Below, piece by piece: positions 1 through 8,900 of a stretch of 17,664 nt of DNA. The position numbers and the translations under genes are program-made. This stretch comes from Deltaproteobacteria bacterium (lineage in GTDB: Bacteria > Bdellovibrionota_C > UBA2361 > JAAYZI01): assembly GCA_012514925.1 (NCBI GenBank), contig JAAYZI010000293.1:1-17664 (forward strand), in the 5' to 3' direction. How positions within the stretch are numbered: the first letter of the stretch is position 1; the number at the start of each line of letters is the position of its first letter. The notes under the pieces were generated by a model, which saw nothing but the letters and a program-made list of their open reading frames with translations, was not told the DNA's origin and searched no databases.

Positions 1-153
1 GGCGATCTGATTCTGATCATTGCCCACGGCGGCGACTTCTCCCGTCTGACTTTTATGTGCCGCTAACACGGCGCCCAGCAATATTGGCACAAGCACCACG
101 AAAACAAACACTAGTGTGACTAATTTTGCCAACCAAAGCAGATAGGCTTTCAT
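1..153 (-). CDS. N-terminus of a membrane-anchored protein, possibly an SppA-like signal peptide peptidase (partial)
   Basis: Fifty-one codons run from an ATG at 153 to the left edge of the window without a stop. A GGAGG Shine-Dalgarno lies 10 nt upstream of the ATG, and the upstream ATG overlapping it is out of frame, so this start is well supported. The peptide begins MKAYLLWLAKL, followed by one strong hydrophobic segment at about residues 11-32. It then has a polar stretch ending NDQNQIA. That layout (short cytoplasmic N-terminus, one anchor, then a strand beginning with a Q/K-I-A motif) is what SppA/S49 peptidases often show, but no catalytic region is inside the window. It is therefore only certain to be an inner-membrane-anchored or exported protein. 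It lies 89 bp behind the histidine kinase on the same strand and could share its transcript. Confidence 0.6.
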   Translation of the reverse strand, partial: MKAYLLWLAKLVTLVFVFVVLVPILLGAVLAAHKSQTGEVAAVGNDQNQIA

Positions 154-242
154 CTCTCTATTTCCTCCATGGTCTTAGTACCCAAAATTTGAGCATAGCG
201 CGCCCCTCAGAACTAGAAAAGGCACAATCTACCGCTACGCCT

Positions 243-1535
243 TCAATCGGCTGCTCCACCTCTTCCCACTCGCAACAGTGATGACAAAAGAATCTTGCCG
301 TTTAGTGGTTTTAAAACGTACTGGTCTACACCATTTTCCTGCAGCTGTCGCTGTGGCAGCGGAGAGGTGGCTGTTACTATTAAATTCATGTCCTTCTGAT
401 TTGCATCTTCCCTGATAATCCGGGCCAACTCGCACCCGTATCCTCCATCGACACCGCAGTCAATCACAACTGTATCATAATCTTTTCGGATGACAGCCTC
501 GACCGCCTCAACCGCCAGTGTGGCCTTATCTACCATGCCGCCCCAAGCCTCAATCAAACGAGCCACCGCCTCCCGAGATCCGGTATCCTGATCAACGAGG
601 AGAAAGTGTCGCCCACGGAGTGGCTTTGTCCTAACATCTACACCTTCCTCCTCCTCACGGCTCTCATCTTCTTCCTGGCCCAGTTCAGATCGTGAAGCAC
701 TTTGGTACACGGGCAGCTTTACTTCGAATTCAGTGCCCACCCCCTCCAAACTTTGTAGTGAAATTTTGCCCCCTGCCAAATCCACTAGTGACTTGCAAAC
801 TGCCAGGCCCAGACCCACGCCGGATTGATAATCTTCTCCATCACCCTCGTACTTTGCATAGGGGTCAAATATATTGGGGATGCACGCGGCAGGGATGCCG
901 ACCCCGCTATCTCGAACTGAGATCCTGACGTAAGACGAGACGGAATCCAACCCGGCTACAACCTGCACGAATCCACCTTCAGGGGTAAATTTAATGGCAT
1001 TGTGCACCAAATTAAAAATGACCTGGCGGAAATGCTTAGGATCAACAAAAGCGTAAATCCTACTTATATCCGAACGGAACTTAAGAGATACCCGTTTTCT
1101 AATCGCAAATGACTCAAGCAGCCCTAAAATTGATTTGACGGCCGGTTCTACCTCCACACCTTCAGGCACGGGGTTGATGCGTCCGGCCTCTGCGCGACTG
1201 ATATCCAAAAAGTCACTGACCAACCTTAACAGGTTATCTCCATACTCTTTTATGAATACCAATGATTTCTGGTGTTCCTCTCCGATCTGCTCGCCAATTA
1301 AGAGTTCCAGCGTCTCAGCGGAACATAGTATGGCTGTTAAAGGATTCTTAATCTCATGCGCGACCTCGTGGGCTAGATGCCCCCGTAGTTTAAGTAGTCT
1401 CTCCGCATCCAGGATGCGTTGATGGAGGTCTCTTACGCGCTGCTGGTAAAAACGCCGATCCAAAAATGCTCGTAGCGCCGCAAGCACGGCCACCACCAGC
1501 GCTAAGATAGATAAAACAGCGTAATTCACACACAC
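243..1535 (-). CDS. Membrane-anchored hybrid histidine kinase with C-terminal receiver domain
   Basis: This is a 430-aa two-component hybrid kinase. One hydrophobic segment (about 4-22) anchors it in the inner membrane, and no periplasmic sensor, PAS or HAMP domain is visible. A short coiled-coil-like linker follows. The dimerisation/phosphoacceptor box HEVAHEIKNPL gives H60 as the likely phosphorylated histidine. The ATPase domain has the N-box NLVHNAIKF (N175, N179), DSGVGIP (209-215) and the GVGLGLAV G2 box (239-246). An acidic linker (287-299, mostly Glu and Asp) leads to a receiver domain at about 309-425 with acidic pair D315/D317, phosphoacceptor D359, T388/T390 and K409, all intact. 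The start is GTG at 1535; the reading frame meets a stop just upstream, and a second GTG two codons later is also possible. The Shine-Dalgarno is weak. It is divergent from the secreted 218-aa gene. No DNA-binding regulator lies beside it, so its output partner is unknown. Confidence 0.9.
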   Translation of the reverse strand: MCVNYAVLSILALVVAVLAALRAFLDRRFYQQRVRDLHQRILDAERLLKLRGHLAHEVAHEIKNPLTAILCSAETLELLIGEQIGEEHQKSLVFIKEYGDNLLRLVSDFLDISRAEAGRINPVPEGVEVEPAVKSILGLLESFAIRKRVSLKFRSDISRIYAFVDPKHFRQVIFNLVHNAIKFTPEGGFVQVVAGLDSVSSYVRISVRDSGVGIPAACIPNIFDPYAKYEGDGEDYQSGVGLGLAVCKSLVDLAGGKISLQSLEGVGTEFEVKLPVYQSASRSELGQEEDESREEEEGVDVRTKPLRGRHFLLVDQDTGSREAVARLIEAWGGMVDKATLAVEAVEAVIRKDYDTVVIDCGVDGGYGCELARIIREDANQKDMNLIVTATSPLPQRQLQENGVDQYVLKPLNGKILLSSLLRVGRGGAAD

Positions 1536-1809
1536 CTGAGAAGATATAGAAGCACGATCCTTACACTGGAGACATCGGATGTTTGGTCTCCTAACTAAAG
1601 CCCGGAATCAGGGCCTTGTCACAAACGTGGTTTGAAACCACACTAGGCAGCAAAAAAACTTGTAGAATCTTATCTATTTGGGTTGCGCTTTAAGGTCCGG
1701 CCGGTTAAAAATTTGCAGTGTGTGTAGGGGAGGTTTCAGACCATAACGGCCACACCACCTTCCTTTTGTCTATTCGTCTATAAAATCTGGTCCTTCAGGA
1801 GATATTGTA
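1536..1809. promoter_or_regulatory. Divergent intergenic region between the hybrid kinase and the secreted 218-aa protein
   Basis: This 274-bp gap must hold promoters for both genes. It contains the palindrome at 1627-1641 listed separately. A GGAGAC/GTCTCC inverted repeat (1568-1573 and 1586-1591) lies in the likely 5' leader of the kinase. A TATAAA box at 1779-1784 with no good -35 and an AGGAG Shine-Dalgarno at 1797-1801 (8 nt before the ATG) serve the plus-strand gene. No strong sigma-70 pair was found for either side, so start points are uncertain. Confidence 0.4.
1627..1641. promoter_or_regulatory. 15-bp palindrome, candidate operator
   Basis: GTGGTTTGAAACCAC has two perfect 7-bp arms around a central base. 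It sits 92 bp upstream of the kinase start and 168 bp upstream of the 218-aa gene, in the shared divergent region. The symmetry and position fit binding of a dimeric regulator, but the regulator is not known and no second copy was noticed in the window. Confidence 0.35.
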
Positions 1810-2466
1810 ATGAAGATTGCTTCTATATCGAGCGTTGCCCTCTTGTTAACCTTGTCGTTTGCTGCCGCGCAGCCGTGTTTGGCCGCAGATATAACCATCC
1901 AAAATTGCGACGGCAGCCAGGCCTTAGCAGCACAGACTCTGCAGGGTGATCAAACTGCTTCTGTTACTTTTGAGGTAGTAGTTTCGCGCAGCGGTTCCCT
2001 TGATTCGGAGCTGGTGCTCAGTAACTCTTCCACGGGTGAGAAGGAAATGCGCCTGATAAGCGCAGAGGAAGTATCTTTTGACGAAATTGCGCAGGGTACA
2101 TGGCGAGCCTGTCTCTCCGATGAATCGATTTCCATTGAAAATGTGAGCATCGCAGCATCAACCGACTCTGCTTCCCTGCTAACTGCCGGGCTGGCCGGAA
2201 CAGGCGCTGCTGCAACGGGTATTGTCCTCGCCTCTAGTGGAGGCTCAGGCGGAGGGCACGAGACGATGGCAGCTTCAGATGCGTCGCTCTCTCAGGGGAC
2301 TCAAAGTCCGACTTCCAGTCAAGCGCCGACGCTGAATGCAACCTCCGCTTCTGCGCCAGCGGCCAAGCCATTAATCCCTGAGCATCCGTGCCTAGGAGCA
2401 AAGAAATCTCCGCAAGATCGCTGCTTCACATACGAAAGACCCGCTCCTGTTTCTCCGTTCTTTTAA
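1810..2466 (+). CDS. Secreted protein of unknown function with Gly-rich hydrophobic segment and Ser/Pro/Ala-rich tail
   Basis: I do not recognise this 218-aa protein. A Sec signal peptide is clear: charged MK, hydrophobic core at about 5-20, and likely signal peptidase I cleavage near A25-A26. The mature part begins DITIQNCDGS and looks beta-rich to about residue 115. A second hydrophobic, small-residue stretch follows at about 122-142 and runs into a Gly/Ser hinge (143-149). Residues 155-187 are a low-complexity Ser/Thr/Ala/Pro linker. The end holds two cysteines (C194, C205), which with C33 and C101 make four in the mature form. The hydrophobic stretch could be a membrane anchor or a surface-association segment. 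ATG at 1810 has an AGGAG site 8 nt upstream. The gene is divergent from the hybrid kinase and convergent with the basic secreted protein. A role in envelope or exopolysaccharide is possible from context only. Confidence 0.75.
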   Translation: MKIASISSVALLLTLSFAAAQPCLAADITIQNCDGSQALAAQTLQGDQTASVTFEVVVSRSGSLDSELVLSNSSTGEKEMRLISAEEVSFDEIAQGTWRACLSDESISIENVSIAASTDSASLLTAGLAGTGAAATGIVLASSGGSGGGHETMAASDASLSQGTQSPTSSQAPTLNATSASAPAAKPLIPEHPCLGAKKSPQDRCFTYERPAPVSPFF

Positions 2467-2671
2467 TTTTCCCTCTCTCCCTATTTGCATAAAATGTAAA
2501 TAGGGGGAGTGTGTGCCATAACCTTCCGTACGAGGGGGATCCTCCCCCCATGTAAATAAATAGGGGGAAAAGGGTAGAAGAACTTACTTCGCATCCGTCC
2601 ACATGAACGGGGATTTATCAAGGGAAAAAAATGGCCCCCTAAAGGGACCATTCTACACGTGAACGGTTACC
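2467..2671. repeat. Convergent intergenic region with G5/C5 hairpins and repeated AT-rich boxes
   Basis: The space between two converging genes is packed with structure. A 16-bp stem (2475-2490 with 2494-2509, two G-U pairs, loop AAA) starts 9 bp after the 218-aa stop. It has no following T-run, so it is not a classical intrinsic terminator. A second hairpin, GGGGGA-TCC-TCCCCC, lies at 2534-2548. The box ATGTAAATA followed by GGGGG occurs at 2494-2507. It recurs with one TAAA repeat unit added at 2550-2567, so the C-run at 2544-2549 could pair with either of two G-runs. A conventional terminator for the opposite gene is at 2624-2653. Confidence 0.5.
2624..2653 (-). terminator. Intrinsic terminator of the basic secreted 160-aa gene
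   Basis: Read on the minus strand, ATGGTCCC (2651-2644) pairs with GGGGCCAT (2638-2631) through an 8-bp stem with one G-U pair and a 5-nt loop. A run of seven T follows. It begins about 20 bp after the stop codon of the minus-strand gene, the expected position. Confidence 0.8.
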
Positions 2672-3154
2672 TTACTTCTTTTTAAACTTCGACTTAAGAA
2701 TTTTTAGCCAACGGGAGATCGCTACCCGCCCTCGCTTAAGACCCGTTACTTTCCTGTCCTGGCCGCACCGGATCCTACGAGCAAAAACGTTGGAATCAAT
2801 AACCTCACCACCACATTTGGTACGTACAAGCATATGTACCACTGGATAGGTGCCACCTGCTTTTTCAACCCGAGGGAGATTTCTGCGCCTAAAGGAGTTC
2901 TCCTTTTTAAGCTCTTTACGCCTGGCAATCTCGACCACATCTCCAATCACCCCGCCAGCCTCGGAACGCGCCAGCAACCTCGCAACACACTTCTTTTTGG
3001 GAAGCCGGTCGTAATTTAGCTTAGCGCTAAATCTACCCTTCGGCGTCGTCTTAAAAGTTAAAGTCGCAGTAGGCTGCGCAACCTGTGCGTTTGCCAAACT
3101 TATGCTCCAAAGAACTGAAGAAGCCACTCCTCCCAATAAACCAATCTTTTTCAT
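2672..3154 (-). CDS. Small, very basic secreted protein of unknown function
   Basis: I do not recognise this 160-aa protein. It starts MKKIGLLGGVAS, with a hydrophobic core and an ANA-Q signal peptidase I site near residue 23, so it is exported to the periplasm or beyond. By my count the mature part (about 137 residues) has 37 Lys/Arg against about 10 Asp/Glu, a net charge near +27. It ends KSKFKKK. Three cysteines (C56, C114, C130) are each flanked by basic residues. Such charge suggests binding to an acidic polymer such as LPS, polysaccharide or nucleic acid, but that is inference. ATG at 3154 has an AGAGGG site about 10 nt upstream. It has its own promoter (3203-3231) and terminator (2624-2653), so it is probably a single-gene unit although it lies 130 bp behind the tyrosine kinase gene on the same strand. 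Confidence 0.75.
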   Translation of the reverse strand: MKKIGLLGGVASSVLWSISLANAQVAQPTATLTFKTTPKGRFSAKLNYDRLPKKKCVARLLARSEAGGVIGDVVEIARRKELKKENSFRRRNLPRVEKAGGTYPVVHMLVRTKCGGEVIDSNVFARRIRCGQDRKVTGLKRGRVAISRWLKILKSKFKKK

Positions 3155-3202
3155 ACGCCAAAGCCCTCTAAAAACTATGTACTACATTCTAAATGCAAGC
3201 CG

Positions 3203-3231
3203 ATTAGAAACAAAACTACCTCAAATGACAA
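3203..3231 (-). promoter_or_regulatory. Sigma-70-like promoter of the basic secreted protein gene
   Basis: On the minus strand TTGTCA (3231-3226) and TCTAAT (3208-3203) are separated by 17 bp. Each hexamer matches the consensus at five of six positions. Transcription would begin near 3196, giving a leader of about 42 nt before the ATG at 3154. Confidence 0.55.
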
Positions 3232-3284
3232 GCCCTTTCAGACAAATTGCAGATCAAAAAATAACTGCACAACGACGTTTGCCT

Positions 3285-5717
3285 CTACGAAACTCCGGTA
3301 TTCTTCCGTTTTAGACGATTTTGCAACCATCCAGGGAAAGCCTCATGCTCCTTTTCATCGCCTTCATTTCGGTAATAAGCGTAATAGTAGCGCGAATAGT
3401 AGGAATAATCGTTTCTCGTAACGTCAATATCGTTTAGCACGGCTCCCAAGATACGAGCACCAACATCCAGAAGCCTGGACTTAGCATCAATCACAACTTG
3501 CCTGGGGGTAGCGCCACCCTTAACTACCATCACCACGCCGTCCACATAGCGGGAAAGAATCACCGAATCAGTGACCGGCAGCACCGGAGGCGAGTCAATT
3601 AAGACATAATCGTACTCGGCACTCAGCGTGTCCATAAGCCTAACCATCTCAAGGGAGCCTAAGAGTTCGGCCGGATTTGGCGGAATCCTGCCGCTTGGCA
3701 CCACGGTAATACGCTTGACGGCGTCACGCACAGCTACCTGATCAAATGTCGCCTGCCCGGTGATGACCTCCACCAGACCTGTGCTCTCGCGTGGAATATT
3801 AAAATACCGCCAGATACTAGGGCGCCTTAAATCACCGTCAATTAACACCACTCGACCTCCTGCGCTTGCCAAACTCGCCGCCAAGTTTGCGCACAGCGTA
3901 GTTTTACCTTCAGAAGACTGAGCAGAGGTAACGAGAATCGTGCGGGGAGGTTCTCCCGCCTGTGAAAGCAAAATGCCCGTGCGAATGGTGCGATAGGCCT
4001 CGGATATCATAGCCCGTGGATTCTTGAAAAACACAATCTGCTCAAAAGGAAGATTTTCGGATTTGATCAGATCTCGGCTCCTCCCAACGCTGCCCTCTCC
4101 TGTCGTCAAAGCGGACTCCCGGGAAGGAGCCTCGGAAGCCTCCGCCCCACTGCCGTTGATGTTTCTTTGTTCGGCTGCTATGTGATAGTCCACTACGTTA
4201 TCGATTGCATAAGATGGCACCACACCCAAACTGGGAAGCTTAATCACTTCAACAATCTGATCCGGAGTGTGTACGGTGTTATCCATGTGGTTCAACAAGA
4301 ACGCAAACATAACTCCCGCGCTTAACCCCAAAATCCCGCAAACCAGCACAATCAAACGCTTGCGTGGAAAACTAGGGTAAAGCGGCGCCGCCGCAAAATC
4401 CACAATTGAAACATTAGAAGCATTGCTTTCAACCGCCACCCCGGTTTCTCGTATCTGACGCAACACATTTTGCAACAGCTCTCTGGCGCTTTCTGCTTCC
4501 CGGTTCAGAACGTTGTAGTTAACCTGTTTCTTCGATAGCTCAAAGGCGCGACTCTTCTGCTGCTCCAACTGTTCGGCGACGTTTTTTTCCTCCTCTGCCG
4601 CCGCCATGGCCTTGGCCTTCAGACCCATCACAATCTGAGCGTGATGCGATTTCATGGATTTTTTAAGACCATCCAGCTGGGATCGCAGCTGCTTCATGCG
4701 CGGATAAGAAGGTGTGAACTTAGCAGAAAGTTGGCTATACTCGGCTTCCAGCGTGGCGTATTGAGACCGCATGCTCTGTAACGTATGATCATCAAAGGCC
4801 GCGTTCCCGTTCTCGAGCGCAGCCGCGGCTTCACGATAAAGATTTTCCGCGGTAATGCGCTTACTGGTCGCAGCTGTATGACGCTCATTCAGCTGCGACA
4901 TCGATTGCACAACGATATTCTCGTCCTTGTTTAGCGCGACTATGGAATTTTCCTCTGCATAATCCGCCATCTCACGCTCAAGATCGGAGAGCTTAGTACG
5001 CAGATCGTTGGCTTGCTGCTGCAAGAAAACAAGTCCCTGAGATTGCCTCTGAACCCGCACATCTCTAACCCAATTGATGTACTCTTGAGCGTGTTTATTA
5101 GCCATATCTGCAGCGAAACGTGGATCTTGATCGATGGCTTCGATTACGACCAAAGAAGTGCGCCTCAAAGGCTTCACCGAAATGCGCTCAAGGTAATCTT
5201 TAATCTGTGTGATAGAGTTTTTATATCCCGCCGATGCAGCAACATCTTCATGCTCTTCTTTGGATTTACCAAAGAGAAAAGAAAACCACCCTTTGGAACT
5301 TTGACGCAGTAACCCTTGACGGATCTTTTCATCCGACAAGACGCGGTCTGCCACCGAAAGGCTTTTGATCTCCTGGATCTGTGTCTCCAAATAAGCGCCT
5401 TCCTGGCTCTTCTGCTGCAGCATTTGTTCGATATTCGTAGCCAACAAAACCGGCTCATAGCTACTGATCCGAACCGTACTGGAAGCGGTGTAACGCGGCG
5501 TAACCGTAAACACATAGATCAGCGCCAGCAAAAGAGCCGCAAGAGTGCAGCAGACGATAAGAGTGCGATACTTGGAAACGACCTTGTAGTACTGGCGCAG
5601 CTGCTCCCCGGAGAAACCGGCCTCACCCTCGTATAGCTCTTCAATTCTATTCGGCAAATAGGTAGGAACTGGCCTCACCTCCGCCGTGGGCAACCGCCCG
5701 TCACTCTGCTGACTCAT
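3285..5717 (-). CDS. Polysaccharide co-polymerase / bacterial tyrosine autokinase (Wzc type)
   Basis: This 810-aa inner-membrane protein controls chain length and export of capsule or exopolysaccharide and phosphorylates itself on tyrosine. A Wzz-type N-terminal domain holds TM1 at about 53-72. A long periplasmic coiled-coil region follows (about 220-430) with a GNVR-like segment around P336-L348. TM2 lies at about 454-476. After a low-complexity cytoplasmic linker comes the kinase domain: SAQSSEGKTT Walker A (K605), Walker A' VVLIDGDLRRP (D627, D629) and Walker B YVLIDSPP (D708). The tail holds a tyrosine cluster, eight Tyr between 771 and 782, the usual autophosphorylation site. All parts are fused in one chain, as in proteobacterial Wzc and unlike the split CapA/CapB of Firmicutes. 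The start at 5717 has only a weak AGG site but fits the conserved N-terminus. A promoter lies at 5758-5786. No phosphatase, Wza or glycosyltransferase gene is within the window. Confidence 0.93.
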   Translation of the reverse strand: MSQQSDGRLPTAEVRPVPTYLPNRIEELYEGEAGFSGEQLRQYYKVVSKYRTLIVCCTLAALLLALIYVFTVTPRYTASSTVRISSYEPVLLATNIEQMLQQKSQEGAYLETQIQEIKSLSVADRVLSDEKIRQGLLRQSSKGWFSFLFGKSKEEHEDVAASAGYKNSITQIKDYLERISVKPLRRTSLVVIEAIDQDPRFAADMANKHAQEYINWVRDVRVQRQSQGLVFLQQQANDLRTKLSDLEREMADYAEENSIVALNKDENIVVQSMSQLNERHTAATSKRITAENLYREAAAALENGNAAFDDHTLQSMRSQYATLEAEYSQLSAKFTPSYPRMKQLRSQLDGLKKSMKSHHAQIVMGLKAKAMAAAEEEKNVAEQLEQQKSRAFELSKKQVNYNVLNREAESARELLQNVLRQIRETGVAVESNASNVSIVDFAAAPLYPSFPRKRLIVLVCGILGLSAGVMFAFLLNHMDNTVHTPDQIVEVIKLPSLGVVPSYAIDNVVDYHIAAEQRNINGSGAEASEAPSRESALTTGEGSVGRSRDLIKSENLPFEQIVFFKNPRAMISEAYRTIRTGILLSQAGEPPRTILVTSAQSSEGKTTLCANLAASLASAGGRVVLIDGDLRRPSIWRYFNIPRESTGLVEVITGQATFDQVAVRDAVKRITVVPSGRIPPNPAELLGSLEMVRLMDTLSAEYDYVLIDSPPVLPVTDSVILSRYVDGVVMVVKGGATPRQVVIDAKSRLLDVGARILGAVLNDIDVTRNDYSYYSRYYYAYYRNEGDEKEHEAFPGWLQNRLKRKNTGVS

Positions 5718-5757
5718 AAGCTACAACCTGACCAACGAAAGGAAAAATGCTAGGGAA

Positions 5758-5786
5758 AATATAGGGGGGAACTAGGGATTTAGCAA
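5758..5786 (-). promoter_or_regulatory. Sigma-70-like promoter of the Wzc-type kinase gene
   Basis: On the minus strand TTGCTA (5786-5781) and TATATT (5763-5758) are separated by exactly 17 bp, matching consensus at four and five positions. Transcription would begin near 5751, about 34 nt before the ATG at 5717. Confidence 0.55.
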
Positions 5787-5985
5787 GGTAAGGTTGTGGT
5801 TTAAGCTCTTATTTTGGAGGAGGCGCGACCGTAGGCCTTCGGTATCCGCTCGCACGGGCATTAAGTTGGGGGATTACAATGTGTTGCCGGTGCTATCTGA
5901 GGACCATAAGGCGAAATCTAGGTGTTCAGCGGGCTTCGCTGCTGTTTGTCTCCACCCGTTTAGCCTGCTAGAGTCACGTCCCACT
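5787..5985 (+). other. Leader region upstream of purL
   Basis: The purL reading frame is open upstream of its likely start, back to a TTG at 5794 preceded by AAGG. The 64 residues this would add (WRRRDRRPSV, then mixed sequence) do not resemble the N-terminus of any FGAM synthase I know, so I treat the stretch as untranslated leader. A TACAAT -10-like box lies at 5875-5880 without a matching -35. No riboswitch fold that I recognise, including a purine aptamer core, was found. Confidence 0.35.
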
Positions 5986-8900
5986 ATGAACACCTCCAGA
6001 GAGTGCTCTTTGCTTTTTTGCGCCCAAAGCGATGCCGACAACCTATGTTACTACCTCGTTGAAAGCACCGTTTTCCTGGAGCAACCCGACATTTGTCTGC
6101 TTTCAGAGATCCTCCAAGCAGAGCATCGCCCCGAACCACGTATCCAAGCCGCTGTGATCGGTCCTCGCAGGGAACTTGTATCTCCCTGGTCGACCAACGC
6201 CACGGATATTTTAAAGAACGTGGGATTAACGGGAATCTACCGGGTCGAACAGTTTCACCCTTACCTGGAGGGCCGCACTCCCTTCGACGCTATGGTGCAA
6301 GAAATCTATCCTGAGATCACTCCGGACATGTTGTCTACCGACCTTGAACCAGCCCCCCCGCAAGAGATCCTTGATTTAGAATCATACAACCGCGAAGCCG
6401 GATTGGCGCTTTCAGGAGAAGAGATTGAGTATCTGCAGAAAGCAGCGAAACACTTGGGGCGGCCGCTGAGCGACAGCGAGGTATTTGGCTTTGCCCAAGT
6501 GAATTCTGAACATTGTCGCCACAAGATCTTTAATGGAGAGTTTGTTTTAGATGGAGTGCCTCAGGAAAAATCTCTCTTTGCGCTGATTAAAGAAACATCA
6601 TCACGATGTGGACATAATTTAGTTTCCGCGTACAAAGACAATGTCGCCTTCATTAAAGGCCCGCCGATGCTGCAGTTTGCCCCGGCTTCTGGACAATCTC
6701 CCAGCCTTTTTGAACTTCAACCCATTGAGTCTGTCATCGCGCTCAAAGCTGAAACCCATAATTACCCAACCAGCGTTGAGCCTTTCGCAGGGGCGGCAAC
6801 TGGCTCCGGAGGAGAAATCAGAGACCGGATTGCAGGCGGCACTGGCTCCATCCCGCTGGCTGGCACTGCCGTATATATGACTGCTTATCCACGCCTGGCT
6901 TCAAATAACGGTTCCGCCTGGACAGAAGCGCTGCCGGCGCGGCCCTGGCAGTATCAAAGCCCGGAAGAGATCTTAATCAAAGCCTCAGATGGCGCCTCAG
7001 ATTTTGGCAACAAGTTCGGGCAGCCCCTGATTGTCGGATCGGTGCTTACCTTTGAAGCCCAGACCCCACAGGCGCTCTATGCTTACGATAAATGCATTAT
7101 GCTGGCAGGAGGGGTGGGGTTTGCCAACGCTTCACACGCCTTGAAACGAAGCCCAAAAGCAGGAGATTTAATTTTGATACTGGGCGGCGACAACTACCGC
7201 ATCGGCATGGGAGGCGGCGCGGTCAGTTCAGTAAAAAGCGGGGAATACAGGCGAGAGATTGAACTAGACGCCGTGCAGCGCGCCAATGCCGAGATGCAAA
7301 AACGCGTGTTTAATGTTACGCGCGCCCTGGCTGAAGACTCCAAGAACCCGATCATCTTAATCCATGACCACGGAGCGGGCGGGCACATGAACTGCCTGAC
7401 CGAACTGATGGAAGAAAGCGGAGGAATCGTACATATAAATCGCCTGCCGCTTGGAGATAAAACTCTCTCTGTGCGGGAGATTCTCTGCAACGAATCCCAA
7501 GAACGTATGGGGCTGGTAGTGGCGCGTGAGGACCTTGAAAGAGTTCAAGCGCTCTGCGTGCGTGAAAAAGCCCCGTGCTATCTGGTCGGTGAGATTAATA
7601 ACTCCATGAAGATTGTGTTTACCGATCCAGAGCGTCGCCCAGCGGTGGACCTACCGATCAAAATCCTGCTTGGCAACTCGCCACGTACGGTGCTCAAAGA
7701 CCAGTCTCTTCAAGATCAAAATTTAGTGGATTGCCACCGGGCACCGCTATTCGCACCGCGCAATGCCGCAGAGGTGTTAGCTGCGCTTAGCTCCGTACTC
7801 TCGCTGGAGGCTGTAGCCTGCAAAGATTGGCTCACCAACAAAGTTGATCGCAGCGTCAGTGGTAAGGTCGTGCAGCAGCAGTGCGTAGGGCCGCTGCAGC
7901 TACCCCTTGCGAATCTCGGAGTCGTGGCCTTAGATTACAGCTCCGAGGTTGGGGTGGCCACTGCCATCGGACATGCGCCTGCCGCCGCTCTGCTGGATGA
8001 AACGGCAGGCTCGCTGCTAAGCTTGGCGGAAGCATTGACCAATATAATTTGGGCGCCGCTTAAGAACGGGCTTGAAACAGTCTCGCTCAGCGCTAATTGG
8101 ATGTGGCCATGCAAACGCCCGGGTGAAGACGTCAGGCTCTACCGCGCTGTGCAAGCGCTCTCAGAGAGCGCCATCGCACTTGGCATCCCGGTACCAACCG
8201 GAAAGGACTCCCTCTCAATGACAACGCAGTACGCTGACGGTTTAGAGGTGCGATCACCAGGAACAGTGATTATCTCGGCCGTAGCGGAAGTCTCTGACAT
8301 TTACCATTGCGTCACACCCGATCTTAAACCTACTTTCGATTCAGTTCTGATTTACGTAAACCTTAGCAGCCAAAGCGACAACTTCCTCGGAGGCAGCGCA
8401 CTGGCGCAGACTTTGTCCACCTTAGGCGACCGCCCACCAACAGTTGAGGATTTGCCCCGCTTCAAGTCAGGGCTTAACTTAATCCAAACTTTGATAGCTG
8501 AAGGTAAAATTTTGGCAGGACACGATGTGTCCGGTGGCGGTGTCATCACCAGCCTTTGCGAGATGGCTTTTTCAGGAGATCTTGGGATCAATCTGGATCT
8601 GCAAGGTGCTGCCCCTGCAGAGCTTGGAGCTTGGCTTTTCTGCGAGAAACCAGGCGTTATTTTGCAAGTTACAAGTGAACAAAGCCTCGATATTCAGCAC
8701 CGCTTTGGAGAGCTTAAGATTGAAACGTTCGAGCTTGGCCAACCACTTCCGGAGAAGCGGGTGCGTTTACAAGCGGGGGAGTTTAGCTTCGACGAAGATC
8801 TTTCAACGTTACGCCGTAAGTGGTTTGGCACATCAACTCAGCTTGACGCGTTACAGACCGCTGCCCCTTTAGCCACGCACCGTTTTGAGAACTTCGATCA

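Noticed and set aside
3248..3269. Terminator after the Wzc-type gene
   Set aside because: Only a 5-bp TGCAG/CTGCA repeat with the T-run inside its loop is present, which does not form an intrinsic terminator.
5174..5515. 113-codon minus-strand ORF inside the Wzc-type gene
   Set aside because: It is an alternative frame of the same strand within a well-supported coding region, with Arg/Cys-rich composition.
5794..5985. TTG at 5794 as the true purL start
   Set aside because: The 64 added residues do not match FGAM synthase N-termini, whereas the sequence from ATG 5986 does and gives the family length.
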